From positions 1-64,000 of the forward strand of contig JANYKL010000145.1 in NCBI GenBank assembly GCA_025361625.1: a stretch of 64,000 nt of DNA. The letters run 5' to 3'. This DNA comes from Acidobacteriaceae bacterium. Lineage in GTDB: Bacteria; Acidobacteriota; Terriglobia; Terriglobales; Acidobacteriaceae. The notes beneath the pieces are model-generated. The model did no database searches. It was not told the DNA's origin and saw only the letters and a list, made by a program, of their open reading frames with translations. Below, in pieces: positions 36,282 to 44,301 of this stretch. A program made the translations under genes and the position numbers. Position 1 is the first letter of the stretch. Each line of letters opens with the position of its first letter.

Positions 36282-37355
36282 ATGACAATTCCTTTCAACA
36301 TCGGAGTTTTGCAACTTAGCATGGAGCCTGTTCAAGAAACGGTCGCCATGGCAAGAGCCTGCGAAGACGCGGGTTTTGACACATTTTGGATCGCCGAAGC
36401 CTACCCGTGGTGGCGCAAGCATTCCTTCGAAGCGCGCTCTTCGACGGCAATTCTTGCTGTAATCGCCAGTCAGACAAAAAAGATTTATCTCGGCTGGGGA
36501 ATTATTTCTCCCTACACGCGGCATCCCGTCGAGATTGCGATGGAAGCACGCGTCATGCAAGATCTCGCCGGTGACCGTTTCCTTCTTGGCCTCGGCGCGT
36601 CGAAGATCTTCATGAAAGAAATCGGCGAAGGGGAAGGCGAAAAAGTAGGCCCGGCCACGGTCATGCGCGAGAGCATCGAAATAATTCGCGGCGTACTCAA
36701 GGGAGACAAATATGACTACCAGGGTAAAGTGTTTGCCGCTAGCGTTCCCCCGCTTAAAAGCGACGCGCACACTTCGCGAAAAATCCCGCCGATTTACGTC
36801 GCCGGAACAGGGCCGGCAATGCAGAAACTAGGCGGCTCGCTTGGAGATGGATTGCTTACGGCTTCGATAACGACTCCGGCGTTTGTCCGCTATTCGAAAA
36901 AGAATATGGAGGAGGGAGCAGCAAAGGCCGAACGCGATGCCTCGAAGTTAATTCTCGGATGCGTCGTTGTCGGCAGTATTGGAAGAGATTCAAGAAATGG
37001 AAAAGAGGGAGCTCGCGAGCAGGCCGCGATGTACCTCGCCAATAAGGTGCAGAATATCAAGGGTTCGGCGGACGTTTTGCTCGAATCCGCAGGAATCACT
37101 TTCGAAGAGCTGCAGCCCGTTGCTGATGCAATGGAAAAAGGCGGTCGCAAAGCGGCCGCCCGTGCCGTGAGTGATGAATTACTCCGCAAAGTTTGCCCGA
37201 TTGCGGGAACCCCGGAAGAGTGCGTTGAGAAGATCAAAGAATATCGCGACGCCGGATGCACGCATATTATGCTCGAAATCTGGGGTGATGACCGAACGGG
37301 GCAGGCAAAATTATTCGGCGATGAGGTCTTACCGCACTTTCACGTTAAGGAGTAA
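36282..37355 (+). CDS. LLM-class (luciferase-like) oxidoreductase, probably F420-dependent
   Basis: TIM-barrel flavin/deazaflavin oxidoreductase of 357 residues resembling methylene-tetrahydromethanopterin reductase. Typical features are DTFWIAEAYPWW, the ILAVIASQTKKIYLGWGI strand, RHPVEIAMEARVMQDLAGDRFLLGLGAS and a late GTPEECVEKIKEYRDAG. F420-using members of this family share these motifs. The immediate presence of an entire F420 biosynthetic operon makes F420 a better guess than FMN. Last gene of the plus-strand cluster, 88 bp after the reductase gene, with an AGGGAG ribosome site. Confidence 0.87.
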   Translation: MTIPFNIGVLQLSMEPVQETVAMARACEDAGFDTFWIAEAYPWWRKHSFEARSSTAILAVIASQTKKIYLGWGIISPYTRHPVEIAMEARVMQDLAGDRFLLGLGASKIFMKEIGEGEGEKVGPATVMRESIEIIRGVLKGDKYDYQGKVFAASVPPLKSDAHTSRKIPPIYVAGTGPAMQKLGGSLGDGLLTASITTPAFVRYSKKNMEEGAAKAERDASKLILGCVVVGSIGRDSRNGKEGAREQAAMYLANKVQNIKGSADVLLESAGITFEELQPVADAMEKGGRKAAARAVSDELLRKVCPIAGTPEECVEKIKEYRDAGCTHIMLEIWGDDRTGQAKLFGDEVLPHFHVKE

Positions 37356-37432
37356 TTGCCAAATCCCGCAAGGCGTCTCCCCTTTAGCGGCGCGGATGTT
37401 GCGTTTCACCCCGCAACGCTTAGCTAGTGTCT

Positions 37433-38605
37433 CTACTTGCCCATCACTAGCTTGGCGATTGTCGCCAGTTGCATGTTCGATGTGCCTTCGTAAATTTTTC
37501 CGATCTTGGCGTCGCGCCAATATTTTTCAACTGGATAGTCTTTCGTGAAACCGTATCCGCCATAGACTTCGATCGCGAGTGATGTCACGCGTTCCGCAAC
37601 CTGCGAAGTGAAGAGCTTAGTCATCGCAGCTTCTTTGACAAAATTTACTCCTGCATCTTTCATCCGCGCCGCGTTATAAACCATGAGCCGTGCAGCCTCG
37701 ATTTCTGTGGCCATCTGCGCGATCTGAAACTGTATCCCTTGGAATTCTGAAATCGTTTTGCCGAATTGCGTGCGTTCCTGTGCATATTTGGAGGCGTATT
37801 CCCATGCTCCGCGGGCTACTCCCAGCATCTGCGCCCCAATGCCGATGCGGCCCTCATTCAACGTCTCGATTGCGATCTTGTATCCCTTGCCAACCTCCCC
37901 GAGAACGTTTTCTTTGGGAACGCGGCAGTCTTCCAGAAGCAATTCGCAGGTCGATGACGCGCGAATACCGAGTTTGTCTTCTTTTTTCCCAACTGTGAAT
38001 CCGGGGAAATCCTTCTCGATCAAGAATGCCGTGATGCCCTTGTAACCTTTCGAAGCGTCTACAGTCGCGAACAGAATAAAAATGCCAGCCTCTTTGCCGT
38101 TGGTGATCCAGAGCTTGCGTCCGTTAAGGACGAAGTCGCTGCCTTTTAACTCCGCTTTGGTTTGCAGCGCGAACGCGTCTGAGCCCGAACCCGCCTCACT
38201 CAAGGCATACGCGCCAACAGTGTCCTTGACCATTTTCGTTAAGTAGCGCTTCTTCTGATCTTCATTGGCCCAGCGCAGAATGGCATTTGCCACCAGTGTA
38301 TTCTGCACGTCGACAATTACTCCGGCCGAGGCATCGGCACGCGAAAATTCTTCCACCGCCAAGATCGCATCAAAAAACTTGCCGCCCGCGCCACCGTACT
38401 GCTCAGGAATTTCGATGCCCATCAATCCCAGTTGAAAGAACTGGTCGAGCAGCGAATGATCGAATACTGCTTTCTCGTCCATTTCCTTTGCCAGCGGCCG
38501 AATCTTATCGTCTGCGAACTGGCGAACATTGTCGCGAAAAAGAATCTCATCATCGGAGAGCGTAGTCAGCGGCGCGGGATTTGAAACTTGCACACTTTCA
38601 GACAT
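37433..38605 (-). CDS. Acyl-CoA dehydrogenase (short/branched-chain type)
   Basis: FAD-dependent alpha,beta-dehydrogenase of 390 residues. It has AYALSEAGSGSDAFALQT, WITNGKEAGIFILFATVD, the ELLLEDCRVPKENVLGE segment and the C-terminal RDAKIGKIYEGTSNMQL, where Glu373 is the catalytic base. That position in IYEGTS is typical of butyryl-, short-chain and isobutyryl/2-methylbutyryl-CoA dehydrogenases. It converges with the LLM gene and stands alone. Chain-length preference cannot be stated. Confidence 0.93.
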   Translation of the reverse strand: MSESVQVSNPAPLTTLSDDEILFRDNVRQFADDKIRPLAKEMDEKAVFDHSLLDQFFQLGLMGIEIPEQYGGAGGKFFDAILAVEEFSRADASAGVIVDVQNTLVANAILRWANEDQKKRYLTKMVKDTVGAYALSEAGSGSDAFALQTKAELKGSDFVLNGRKLWITNGKEAGIFILFATVDASKGYKGITAFLIEKDFPGFTVGKKEDKLGIRASSTCELLLEDCRVPKENVLGEVGKGYKIAIETLNEGRIGIGAQMLGVARGAWEYASKYAQERTQFGKTISEFQGIQFQIAQMATEIEAARLMVYNAARMKDAGVNFVKEAAMTKLFTSQVAERVTSLAIEVYGGYGFTKDYPVEKYWRDAKIGKIYEGTSNMQLATIAKLVMGK

Positions 38606-38852
38606 AGCGGTACCTCGCGAAATTGCTAGATAATTGAAGAAGTAGAAAGTGGAGAACTGACTGTCGGTTATGGGTTTTCAAGGTCGTTTTTACTAGCAAG
38701 CTTGTGATGCCGCTACAGTGATGCCCGATACTATCTACGCGCTGTGTCGCTCCAGCAAATGACGCCAATCTTATAGCTTGTCGCCCAAAAGAGGGCGAGT
38801 TTGTGTAGGGCACGGGCAGGATTTCTACTGTCAGGTATTAGCTGGCCGCGAT

Positions 38853-39218
38853 TTATTGCGCCGCTTCGAGCAATCCTTGTTCAGCTTTTTCCTGGCATTC
38901 GATGCAATGGCGCGTCCATGGCACGGCGTCCAAACGTTTGGCATTTATTTCCTTGCCGCAGGAAACGCATTCTCCGAAACTGCCTTCGCGAATGCGAGCT
39001 AGTGCGCCATCGACCATGTTGAGCAACTGACGGTCGTTGTTGCTCAGGCTGAACAGAAACTCCTTGTTATACGAACTGGCGGCGCGATCGGCCACATCCT
39101 GGGTTGCCTCCTCGTCGGCGGTTCGCCCGTCTTGCTGATTGCGAACGACCATAGTGCGGAGTTCGTTGCGCCGATTTTCCAGTTTTTTTCGAAAAGTTTC
39201 GAGTTTCTTCTTATCCAT
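38853..39218 (-). CDS. DksA/TraR-family zinc-finger protein
   Basis: A 121-residue protein with an N-terminal coiled-coil (KKLETFRKKLENRRNELR), a SNNDRQLLNMVDGALARIREGSFGECVSCG hinge region and a C4 zinc finger CVSCG..CIECQ. It resembles the short DksA-like and CarD-neighbour proteins that bind the RNA polymerase secondary channel. The classical DksA acidic tip Asp-x-x-Asp-Ala is not obvious, so regulation of rRNA promoters cannot be assumed. The ATG at 39218 gives the usual N-terminus MDKKKLE; a TTG five codons upstream is less likely. Confidence 0.85.
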   Translation of the reverse strand: MDKKKLETFRKKLENRRNELRTMVVRNQQDGRTADEEATQDVADRAASSYNKEFLFSLSNNDRQLLNMVDGALARIREGSFGECVSCGKEINAKRLDAVPWTRHCIECQEKAEQGLLEAAQ

Positions 39219-39511
39219 GGTGAGCGCCTGCAAATAAAAATGGCGAATAGTTGATAAATACCAGCCTGAACGCGTGACCCTGCTTACGATGAGTCCTTCG
39301 GACTAATGGTTGTGTTTTCCGCCTAGAATTCCGGCATGCACATTGCCAATCAAATATGGTATGCGCGAAACGGATAAGCAGTCAACTCTAGGGCGTTGCG
39401 CGTGCACACAGGCAGCGGACAGGTTGATACCTAACGATTACTCCCGGCCACATCGCCCTGGAGAAACTCACATCTTTCGTGGAAGTCGTTTCATGTTTCG
39501 ATATTTCGAGC

Positions 39512-41167
39512 TTAGGGATTGTTTCCTCCCGAGCTAAGAGCCGGAGCAGGATATTCGGGAAGTTTTTGCTTTGCGGCTTGCGTCCTTTTCACTTGCAGTT
39601 CGTCGAACAAGAGCGCCGGGCTCGCCACGCTATACCAAACCGGGTCTGGTCGATTCTCAACAGCCGGCTCAGTTCCCGCGGCACTTAATTCACTGCGCAG
39701 AGCGCGAACATCGAGGTCGCCGAAGACTCCGCCTCGCACCAGTTCCTCGTGACCATCTTTGGTGTAGACGCGATAAAGAAGGCGCGGCTCCAGCCGCGGC
39801 CCCATGGTCTCCACATAAAGTCCGTAAGGTAGATCGCGCTTCTGGCACAGTTCGATCAGCTTCTTCTTGAGATCCAGGTCAGCTTGCGGAGAAACCGATT
39901 GCAGAACCAGATTGCCCGAATGAGGCGAAGCGGCGGTGCCAGCGGCGGCGCGCCCATGCCCATTTGACGTAGCGAAGTCGCGGATCGGCTGCCGTCCAAT
40001 GAGATATGCGACGAGTTGCCCCTTCTCGATTACCGAAATGCGCTGGCCTTTCACGCCTTCGTCGTCGAGAGAATATTTTCCAAACAAAGCATGGCCCGAA
40101 ATCTCAGTGAGGGTTGGGTCGTCGTATACGTTGACGAAATCTGGCAACACGCGTGACTTGTAGCTGCTGGCCCACGCCCCCGTGGTGCGGGCGTTTTCTC
40201 CCAGCCGCGGCTTGTGACCCAAAACGTTCGGCTCAATCAAATCGCTGACTACAGTTGCGGCTGCATCATTCGAAAACAAGACTGGACCGCGATATTCTTC
40301 ATCCACCACCGGAGCGCCACGTAGGGACTTGAGGGTTTCAAGTATCTTCGCCGCCGTTTTCAGAAATTCGTCCCGGCTTGGCAGTTCTTTTGGATCATGA
40401 CCTTGATCCGCGTGCGAGCGATGCAGCAACATCCCGTCCGACGCTTGCGTCGAACCCGAGATGGAAATTACGTAGTGTCCAGCGCCGGAGCGCGAGACGG
40501 TCCCTTCTGAGTTGACGAAGTATCGATTCTCAACCCCAAAGCGGATTGCCGATTCAAAATTCTCCACCTCTTTGTCACTTCGGTAGAGAGCTGACGAATC
40601 CTCCAGCAACTTTGTCCACGGCGTGAAGTCGGTGGTAGCAAGCCTGGCTAAAGGCTCGATGGCTTGCGCCGGTGTCGCCTTTGAAAAATCATCGACCGGC
40701 TCATCGACCTTTAATTGCTTTAAAGCGGCCTGCTTGGCAGAAAGCGCTTCCGTCGCAGCCTTGTAGGCGCGATCCGTAGCCAGCCAGATGCGGTGGCGGA
40801 TGGCGTAAACGTCATTATCGGACGGGACGAGATCGATAGCTGCTTCGCCCTGGCCGAAGAAGCTGTCTTGTTTGTAATCCCCGACGCGAACCGAAACTCT
40901 CAGCAATCGAGCGTGAACCTGCTGCTGGCTGCGCAGTGCGCCGAACACCGCGCTGGCTTCGAATTGTTCGATCTCCGTGACGCGGTACTCGATGTAGTAC
41001 GGAGCTGCGACGTTCTCAAGTTTTAGTTGCGCCTTGGAGCGGTCCATCTCTTCACGGAGAGCCCGCAACACCGCGTCGTTCGAGGGATCCGCCGCAAAGG
41101 CCGAACCTGAGAGCCCTATCAAGATCGCGAAAAGCATTGTTGTCGTCAAAGCAGGCCGCATCTTCAA
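39512..41167 (-). CDS. Secreted TldD/PmbA-like protein without zinc motif (TldE-like)
   Basis: Exported protein of 551 residues with a signal peptide ending GLSGSAFA. The fold matches TldD/TldE: C-terminal segments GHALFGKYSLDDEGVKGQRISVIEKG, FATSNGHGRA and LYVETMG are conserved. The HExxxH position reads SNDAAATVVSD, so the metal site is missing, as in TldE (PmbA). Its start overlaps the stop of the gene upstream, a TldD-like protein with intact HExxxH. The pair probably forms a heteromeric peptidase outside the cytoplasm. Confidence 0.82.
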   Translation of the reverse strand: MKMRPALTTTMLFAILIGLSGSAFAADPSNDAVLRALREEMDRSKAQLKLENVAAPYYIEYRVTEIEQFEASAVFGALRSQQQVHARLLRVSVRVGDYKQDSFFGQGEAAIDLVPSDNDVYAIRHRIWLATDRAYKAATEALSAKQAALKQLKVDEPVDDFSKATPAQAIEPLARLATTDFTPWTKLLEDSSALYRSDKEVENFESAIRFGVENRYFVNSEGTVSRSGAGHYVISISGSTQASDGMLLHRSHADQGHDPKELPSRDEFLKTAAKILETLKSLRGAPVVDEEYRGPVLFSNDAAATVVSDLIEPNVLGHKPRLGENARTTGAWASSYKSRVLPDFVNVYDDPTLTEISGHALFGKYSLDDEGVKGQRISVIEKGQLVAYLIGRQPIRDFATSNGHGRAAAGTAASPHSGNLVLQSVSPQADLDLKKKLIELCQKRDLPYGLYVETMGPRLEPRLLYRVYTKDGHEELVRGGVFGDLDVRALRSELSAAGTEPAVENRPDPVWYSVASPALLFDELQVKRTQAAKQKLPEYPAPALSSGGNNP

Positions 41168-42909
41168 TTTGAGCCGCCCTTCCCGTCGTTTGCTCCAGGC
41201 GGCGGAGGCAAAATCGGCGGTCTGGTATCGCCGTATTTTCTCTTCTGTACTTCCATCTCAGAGAACAAGATCGCAGGTGATGCGGCGGATACTGGTACGC
41301 TCCCTGATTCCGCTCCGCAGATGCCGTTGAATACGCTGGTGGTGTCACCGGTGGCGGCAATTTGCGTTAAGACTGTGAGCGGAGTTCCGACGATATCGAC
41401 GCCGCGCACAAGTTCGTCCGGACGCCCATCCGCGTAGACGCGCCAGACCATTACAGGCAGAACCTGAAACGCCTGCGGCAAATCGCGCGAGGTTAACGTG
41501 AAACCGCCCTGAATATCTTCGAAGTAAAGACCGTAGGGCTTGCCTTGTTTCTTTATTTCTTCGATAAAACGGGTTCTCAGTTGAACGTCAGGAACAGTTC
41601 TTGAAGAAGTCACGATCAAGTTGCCTTGGCGTCCCACCGGCATCAATCCACTTTGCGCTCGACCATGGCCGTTCGAATTGCTGAAGTTCTTTACCGGCAT
41701 CCGTCCCATCAAAAAATTCTTCAGGATGCCATCTTTCACAACTTCGACGCGCTCGCTGGCGGTTCCCTCATCGTCGTATCGATAAAAGCCCGACAGTTCT
41801 GTACCGCCGAGAACATGCAAAGTCGGATCGTCGGTGACACTCAGGAACTCCGGCAGTATTTTTTCGTTCAACTTCTTGGTGAAGGTCTGGCCCTCATCAC
41901 GTCCGCGCTGGCGCTGCCCTTCGATTCGATGCCCGAGAACTTCGTGGAAGAACACGGCCGATGCTCTGCCAGACAGGAGTGCTGGGCCGCTGTAAGGTTG
42001 GGCTAGCGGAGCGGCCTTCAAGGCGCTAAGGTCCTTCGCCATCTTGTCGACGTTCTTCGCGATTTCAGCCTCAGACGGGAACTTCGCTGGATCGATAAAT
42101 TGATAAGTTTCGACCCTCATCAACTGCATACCGTCGTCGGCGCGCGTCTCCGCCTGGATCATGATCCGGAAGATGGCATCGGCGGTGACAATCTTTGTGC
42201 CCTCGGTTGAAACCAGATAACTGTGACTGTCTGACGCCAGCAGAAAAACGACCGACTCTTCAACCTGCGGGTACTTACGGAAGGCGCCCGAATAGCGCCG
42301 GGCCAAGTCTTCGCAGATCTTCTGTTCGGGAAAAACAGGTAACGGTGCCTGCTCGCGGTAAGTTGCCGGCTTCTCGTTCGAAAAGTCGGGGGAATCATCC
42401 TCGTCTTTCGCGCGAACCGCGCTCTTAGTCTTCACCGTAGCGAAGGCTTGACGAGCCTTCCGATATTCGTCATAGGTCAGGCGCCACAAAACTCTAGCTA
42501 TCGCATCGGGATCGTCACGTAGTGGAAGCTGTCCGCTGGTTATCCCGGAAGCCCGTTCCTGGTCGTGCGTGTTGTCGAGTGCCGGAGCCCCAATCCGCAT
42601 GCTCACGTCGGCAGTACGGGTGCGAGTTCTGGTCGAGTTCAAGATCGCGCCTTGAGCGCTAAGAATGACCAGCGAATCACCGTCGGTAACGTTGTAACTC
42701 GCGAAATAAGGAACAGGGTCTTGTTTGGCAAGCTCGGCTTGACCGCGATGAAGTTCCTTTTGCATTGTGGAGAGCAGAAGGTCGTCGGTAGCGGCCCTTG
42801 GCGGGGGCATATTTGGTTTTTTCTGGCAGTAAGCCGGAGTAACTGTGGCAGCCGCGAAAAAAATAACCGCGAATAGGATTGTCAAAAGAGCGGACTTTCT
42901 AAAAGTCAT
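41164..42909 (-). CDS. Secreted TldD-like metallopeptidase
   Basis: Exported metallopeptidase of 581 residues with signal peptide SALLTILFAVIFFAAATVTPAYC. HEVLGH at residues 322-327 is the TldD-type HExxxH zinc motif, followed by RYDDEGTASERVEVV, FSNSNGHGRAQ and LYFEDIQGGFT. The frame opens at a TTG 11 codons upstream, but the ATG at 42909 gives the better signal peptide. Cytosolic TldD/E degrade unfolded peptides and process microcin B17 and CcdA; the role of exported forms is unknown. A minus-strand terminator lies just upstream, so it probably starts its own transcript. Confidence 0.85.
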   Translation of the reverse strand: MTFRKSALLTILFAVIFFAAATVTPAYCQKKPNMPPPRAATDDLLLSTMQKELHRGQAELAKQDPVPYFASYNVTDGDSLVILSAQGAILNSTRTRTRTADVSMRIGAPALDNTHDQERASGITSGQLPLRDDPDAIARVLWRLTYDEYRKARQAFATVKTKSAVRAKDEDDSPDFSNEKPATYREQAPLPVFPEQKICEDLARRYSGAFRKYPQVEESVVFLLASDSHSYLVSTEGTKIVTADAIFRIMIQAETRADDGMQLMRVETYQFIDPAKFPSEAEIAKNVDKMAKDLSALKAAPLAQPYSGPALLSGRASAVFFHEVLGHRIEGQRQRGRDEGQTFTKKLNEKILPEFLSVTDDPTLHVLGGTELSGFYRYDDEGTASERVEVVKDGILKNFLMGRMPVKNFSNSNGHGRAQSGLMPVGRQGNLIVTSSRTVPDVQLRTRFIEEIKKQGKPYGLYFEDIQGGFTLTSRDLPQAFQVLPVMVWRVYADGRPDELVRGVDIVGTPLTVLTQIAATGDTTSVFNGICGAESGSVPVSAASPAILFSEMEVQKRKYGDTRPPILPPPPGANDGKGGSN

Positions 42910-42940
42910 TGGACGCGAGTCTAACAGCACTGAGGCAAAC

Positions 42941-42967
42941 AAAAAAAGCGGCTTCTTGCGAGGCCGC
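42941..42967 (-). terminator. Intrinsic terminator, minus strand
   Basis: GCGGCTTC (42948-42955) pairs with GAGGCCGC (42960-42967) over 8 bp, one of them a G-T pair, with a four-base loop. On the minus strand it is followed by seven T residues (42947-42941). It lies about 320 bp downstream of the GvpL/F stop and 32 bp before the TldD-like start, insulating that gene. CCTTTT on the other side makes weak plus-strand use possible. Confidence 0.75.
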
Positions 42968-43285
42968 CCTTTTGAAAGAGGCTAATTGGCGGGAATCAGA
43001 GGAAACGAGTTTGGACGCCGCTTTTGCAATCAAAACGGACAAAGTGGAGTCGAGAGTGAGGTTGTTTTATCAAGTACGACCTCTTCAATGCCTACTTAGT
43101 AAGCATTTCCCGAACCAAATGAGTAAACCAGCACGGAACTACAGCTACAGCCTGTAAGTGAATGTTGTTAGACAACTTAGCAGCTTTGACTTTGCTGCAT
43201 CGGTCTGGCATATCCTGGCAAAGGTGAAGAAAACTGCACTTAAAAAGTTTCAGGTCGTACTAAGGCAGCGAACAAATGCTGCTGG
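42968..43285. other. Gene-less stretch between GvpL/F gene and terminator
   Basis: No convincing gene is present; the longest ATG-started minus-strand frame I translated has 39 codons and no ribosome site. Two small hairpins are visible: GTTGT-TAG-ACAAC at 43164-43176 and GCAGC...GCTGC around 43181-43198. Because a strong minus-strand terminator closes the stretch, it may be a long 3' untranslated region or a small RNA. Confidence 0.4.
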
Positions 43286-44032
43286 CTAGCTGTCCCCAGC
43301 CACAGTTCGAACCTTGCCGGGTAAGAAGTGGTAAGGCGGCCACGGTCCTGTCACTACCATTTGACAGTTCTTGAGTTGTTTGGCAGCTGTGCTGTATCGG
43401 TTCTGGTACTTCTCTATCGATTTCGTATCGATCAGGTGGGCAATATCGAGCAGCATCCCGTCCGAGTCGACCCTCTTGCAGCTTATCTCTTCTTCCAGCG
43501 GATTAAAAAGCTTGTGAACCTGCACCGAAAGCGCCCGGGCTTTGGTCTGGCGCTCCCGTTCGCGCGATGCCTTCTCCCGCAACTTGCAGAGATAGTCGCT
43601 GCCTACCGTATCCGGCAGCACAATTTCTGGCAGGGAGCCGCGCAAAGAGCCGTCACGCACCGTCAGTTTGATGCGCATCTCGGATTTGCCTCGCAATCGA
43701 GCCACGCTCTCACAGAACGTCCTGCGATTGGATCGTACGGACTGGCGAATGGCGTCCTCGGTATCGAAAATAGTGCCGAAGCGAAAAGGTAAAACGGTGG
43801 CGGTTCGGAAGCTCTGGCTGACGACTCTGGCATGCTCCAAAACAGATTTCTCATCGAGTTTTGCGGTCGCGCGGTCAAATTCGCTGACGATAACCGCAAA
43901 TTCTCCGCTCGGATAACTCATTACTGGGGCTGAATTGACACCTTGAATACCATCAAGAAGGAAGGGTCGGCGGGCGCGAACACCGTTATGTAGAGTCTGG
44001 TGTTCGGTAAGGCAGTACGCGTACCACGACAT
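43286..44032 (-). CDS. GvpL/GvpF-family protein, orphan
   Basis: A 248-residue protein of the GvpL/GvpF gas-vesicle family. Family marks are the N-terminal WYAYCLT strand, the central TVLPFRFGTIF, the Arg/Glu-rich helical middle and the near-invariant C-terminal GPWPPYHF at about residues 229-236. GGAGAGAATGC before the ATG is a good ribosome site. No gvpA, gvpN, gvpK or other vesicle gene is seen in the window, so a gas vesicle is not implied by context. It could have an unrelated structural or stress role. Confidence 0.85.
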   Translation of the reverse strand: MSWYAYCLTEHQTLHNGVRARRPFLLDGIQGVNSAPVMSYPSGEFAVIVSEFDRATAKLDEKSVLEHARVVSQSFRTATVLPFRFGTIFDTEDAIRQSVRSNRRTFCESVARLRGKSEMRIKLTVRDGSLRGSLPEIVLPDTVGSDYLCKLREKASRERERQTKARALSVQVHKLFNPLEEEISCKRVDSDGMLLDIAHLIDTKSIEKYQNRYSTAAKQLKNCQMVVTGPWPPYHFLPGKVRTVAGDS

Positions 44033-44301
44033 GCATTCTCTCCGAATTGCACCGGGGTTGGGGCTTCCCCTTAGATTTTCTGGTCAAGCAAGGGCTGCGT
44101 GTTCTACCTGGAAGTTGGGTTTTTTCTACTGGGCGAACGCGAAATGTGCGTCCAAAGACATAGTACTTCTGGTTCTTCCAATTTGCAACCATTCTTGTTG
44201 TCGGAGCATCGCCGGACGTCTCAATGCTACAATTCTGACCCGATTACCGGTTTCGCTAGGTGCAGCATCGCTTAGAAGAATAATCAGGCGAAGAATTCGA
44301 G

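Noticed and set aside
39286..39310. Hammerhead-ribozyme-like GATGAG plus small hairpin
   Set aside because: The AGTCC-TTC-GGACT hairpin is present but the GAAA half of the core and flanking stems are missing.
42909..43157. Plus-strand 82-codon open frame
   Set aside because: It contains the minus-strand terminator, has no ribosome site and shows no protein-like motif.
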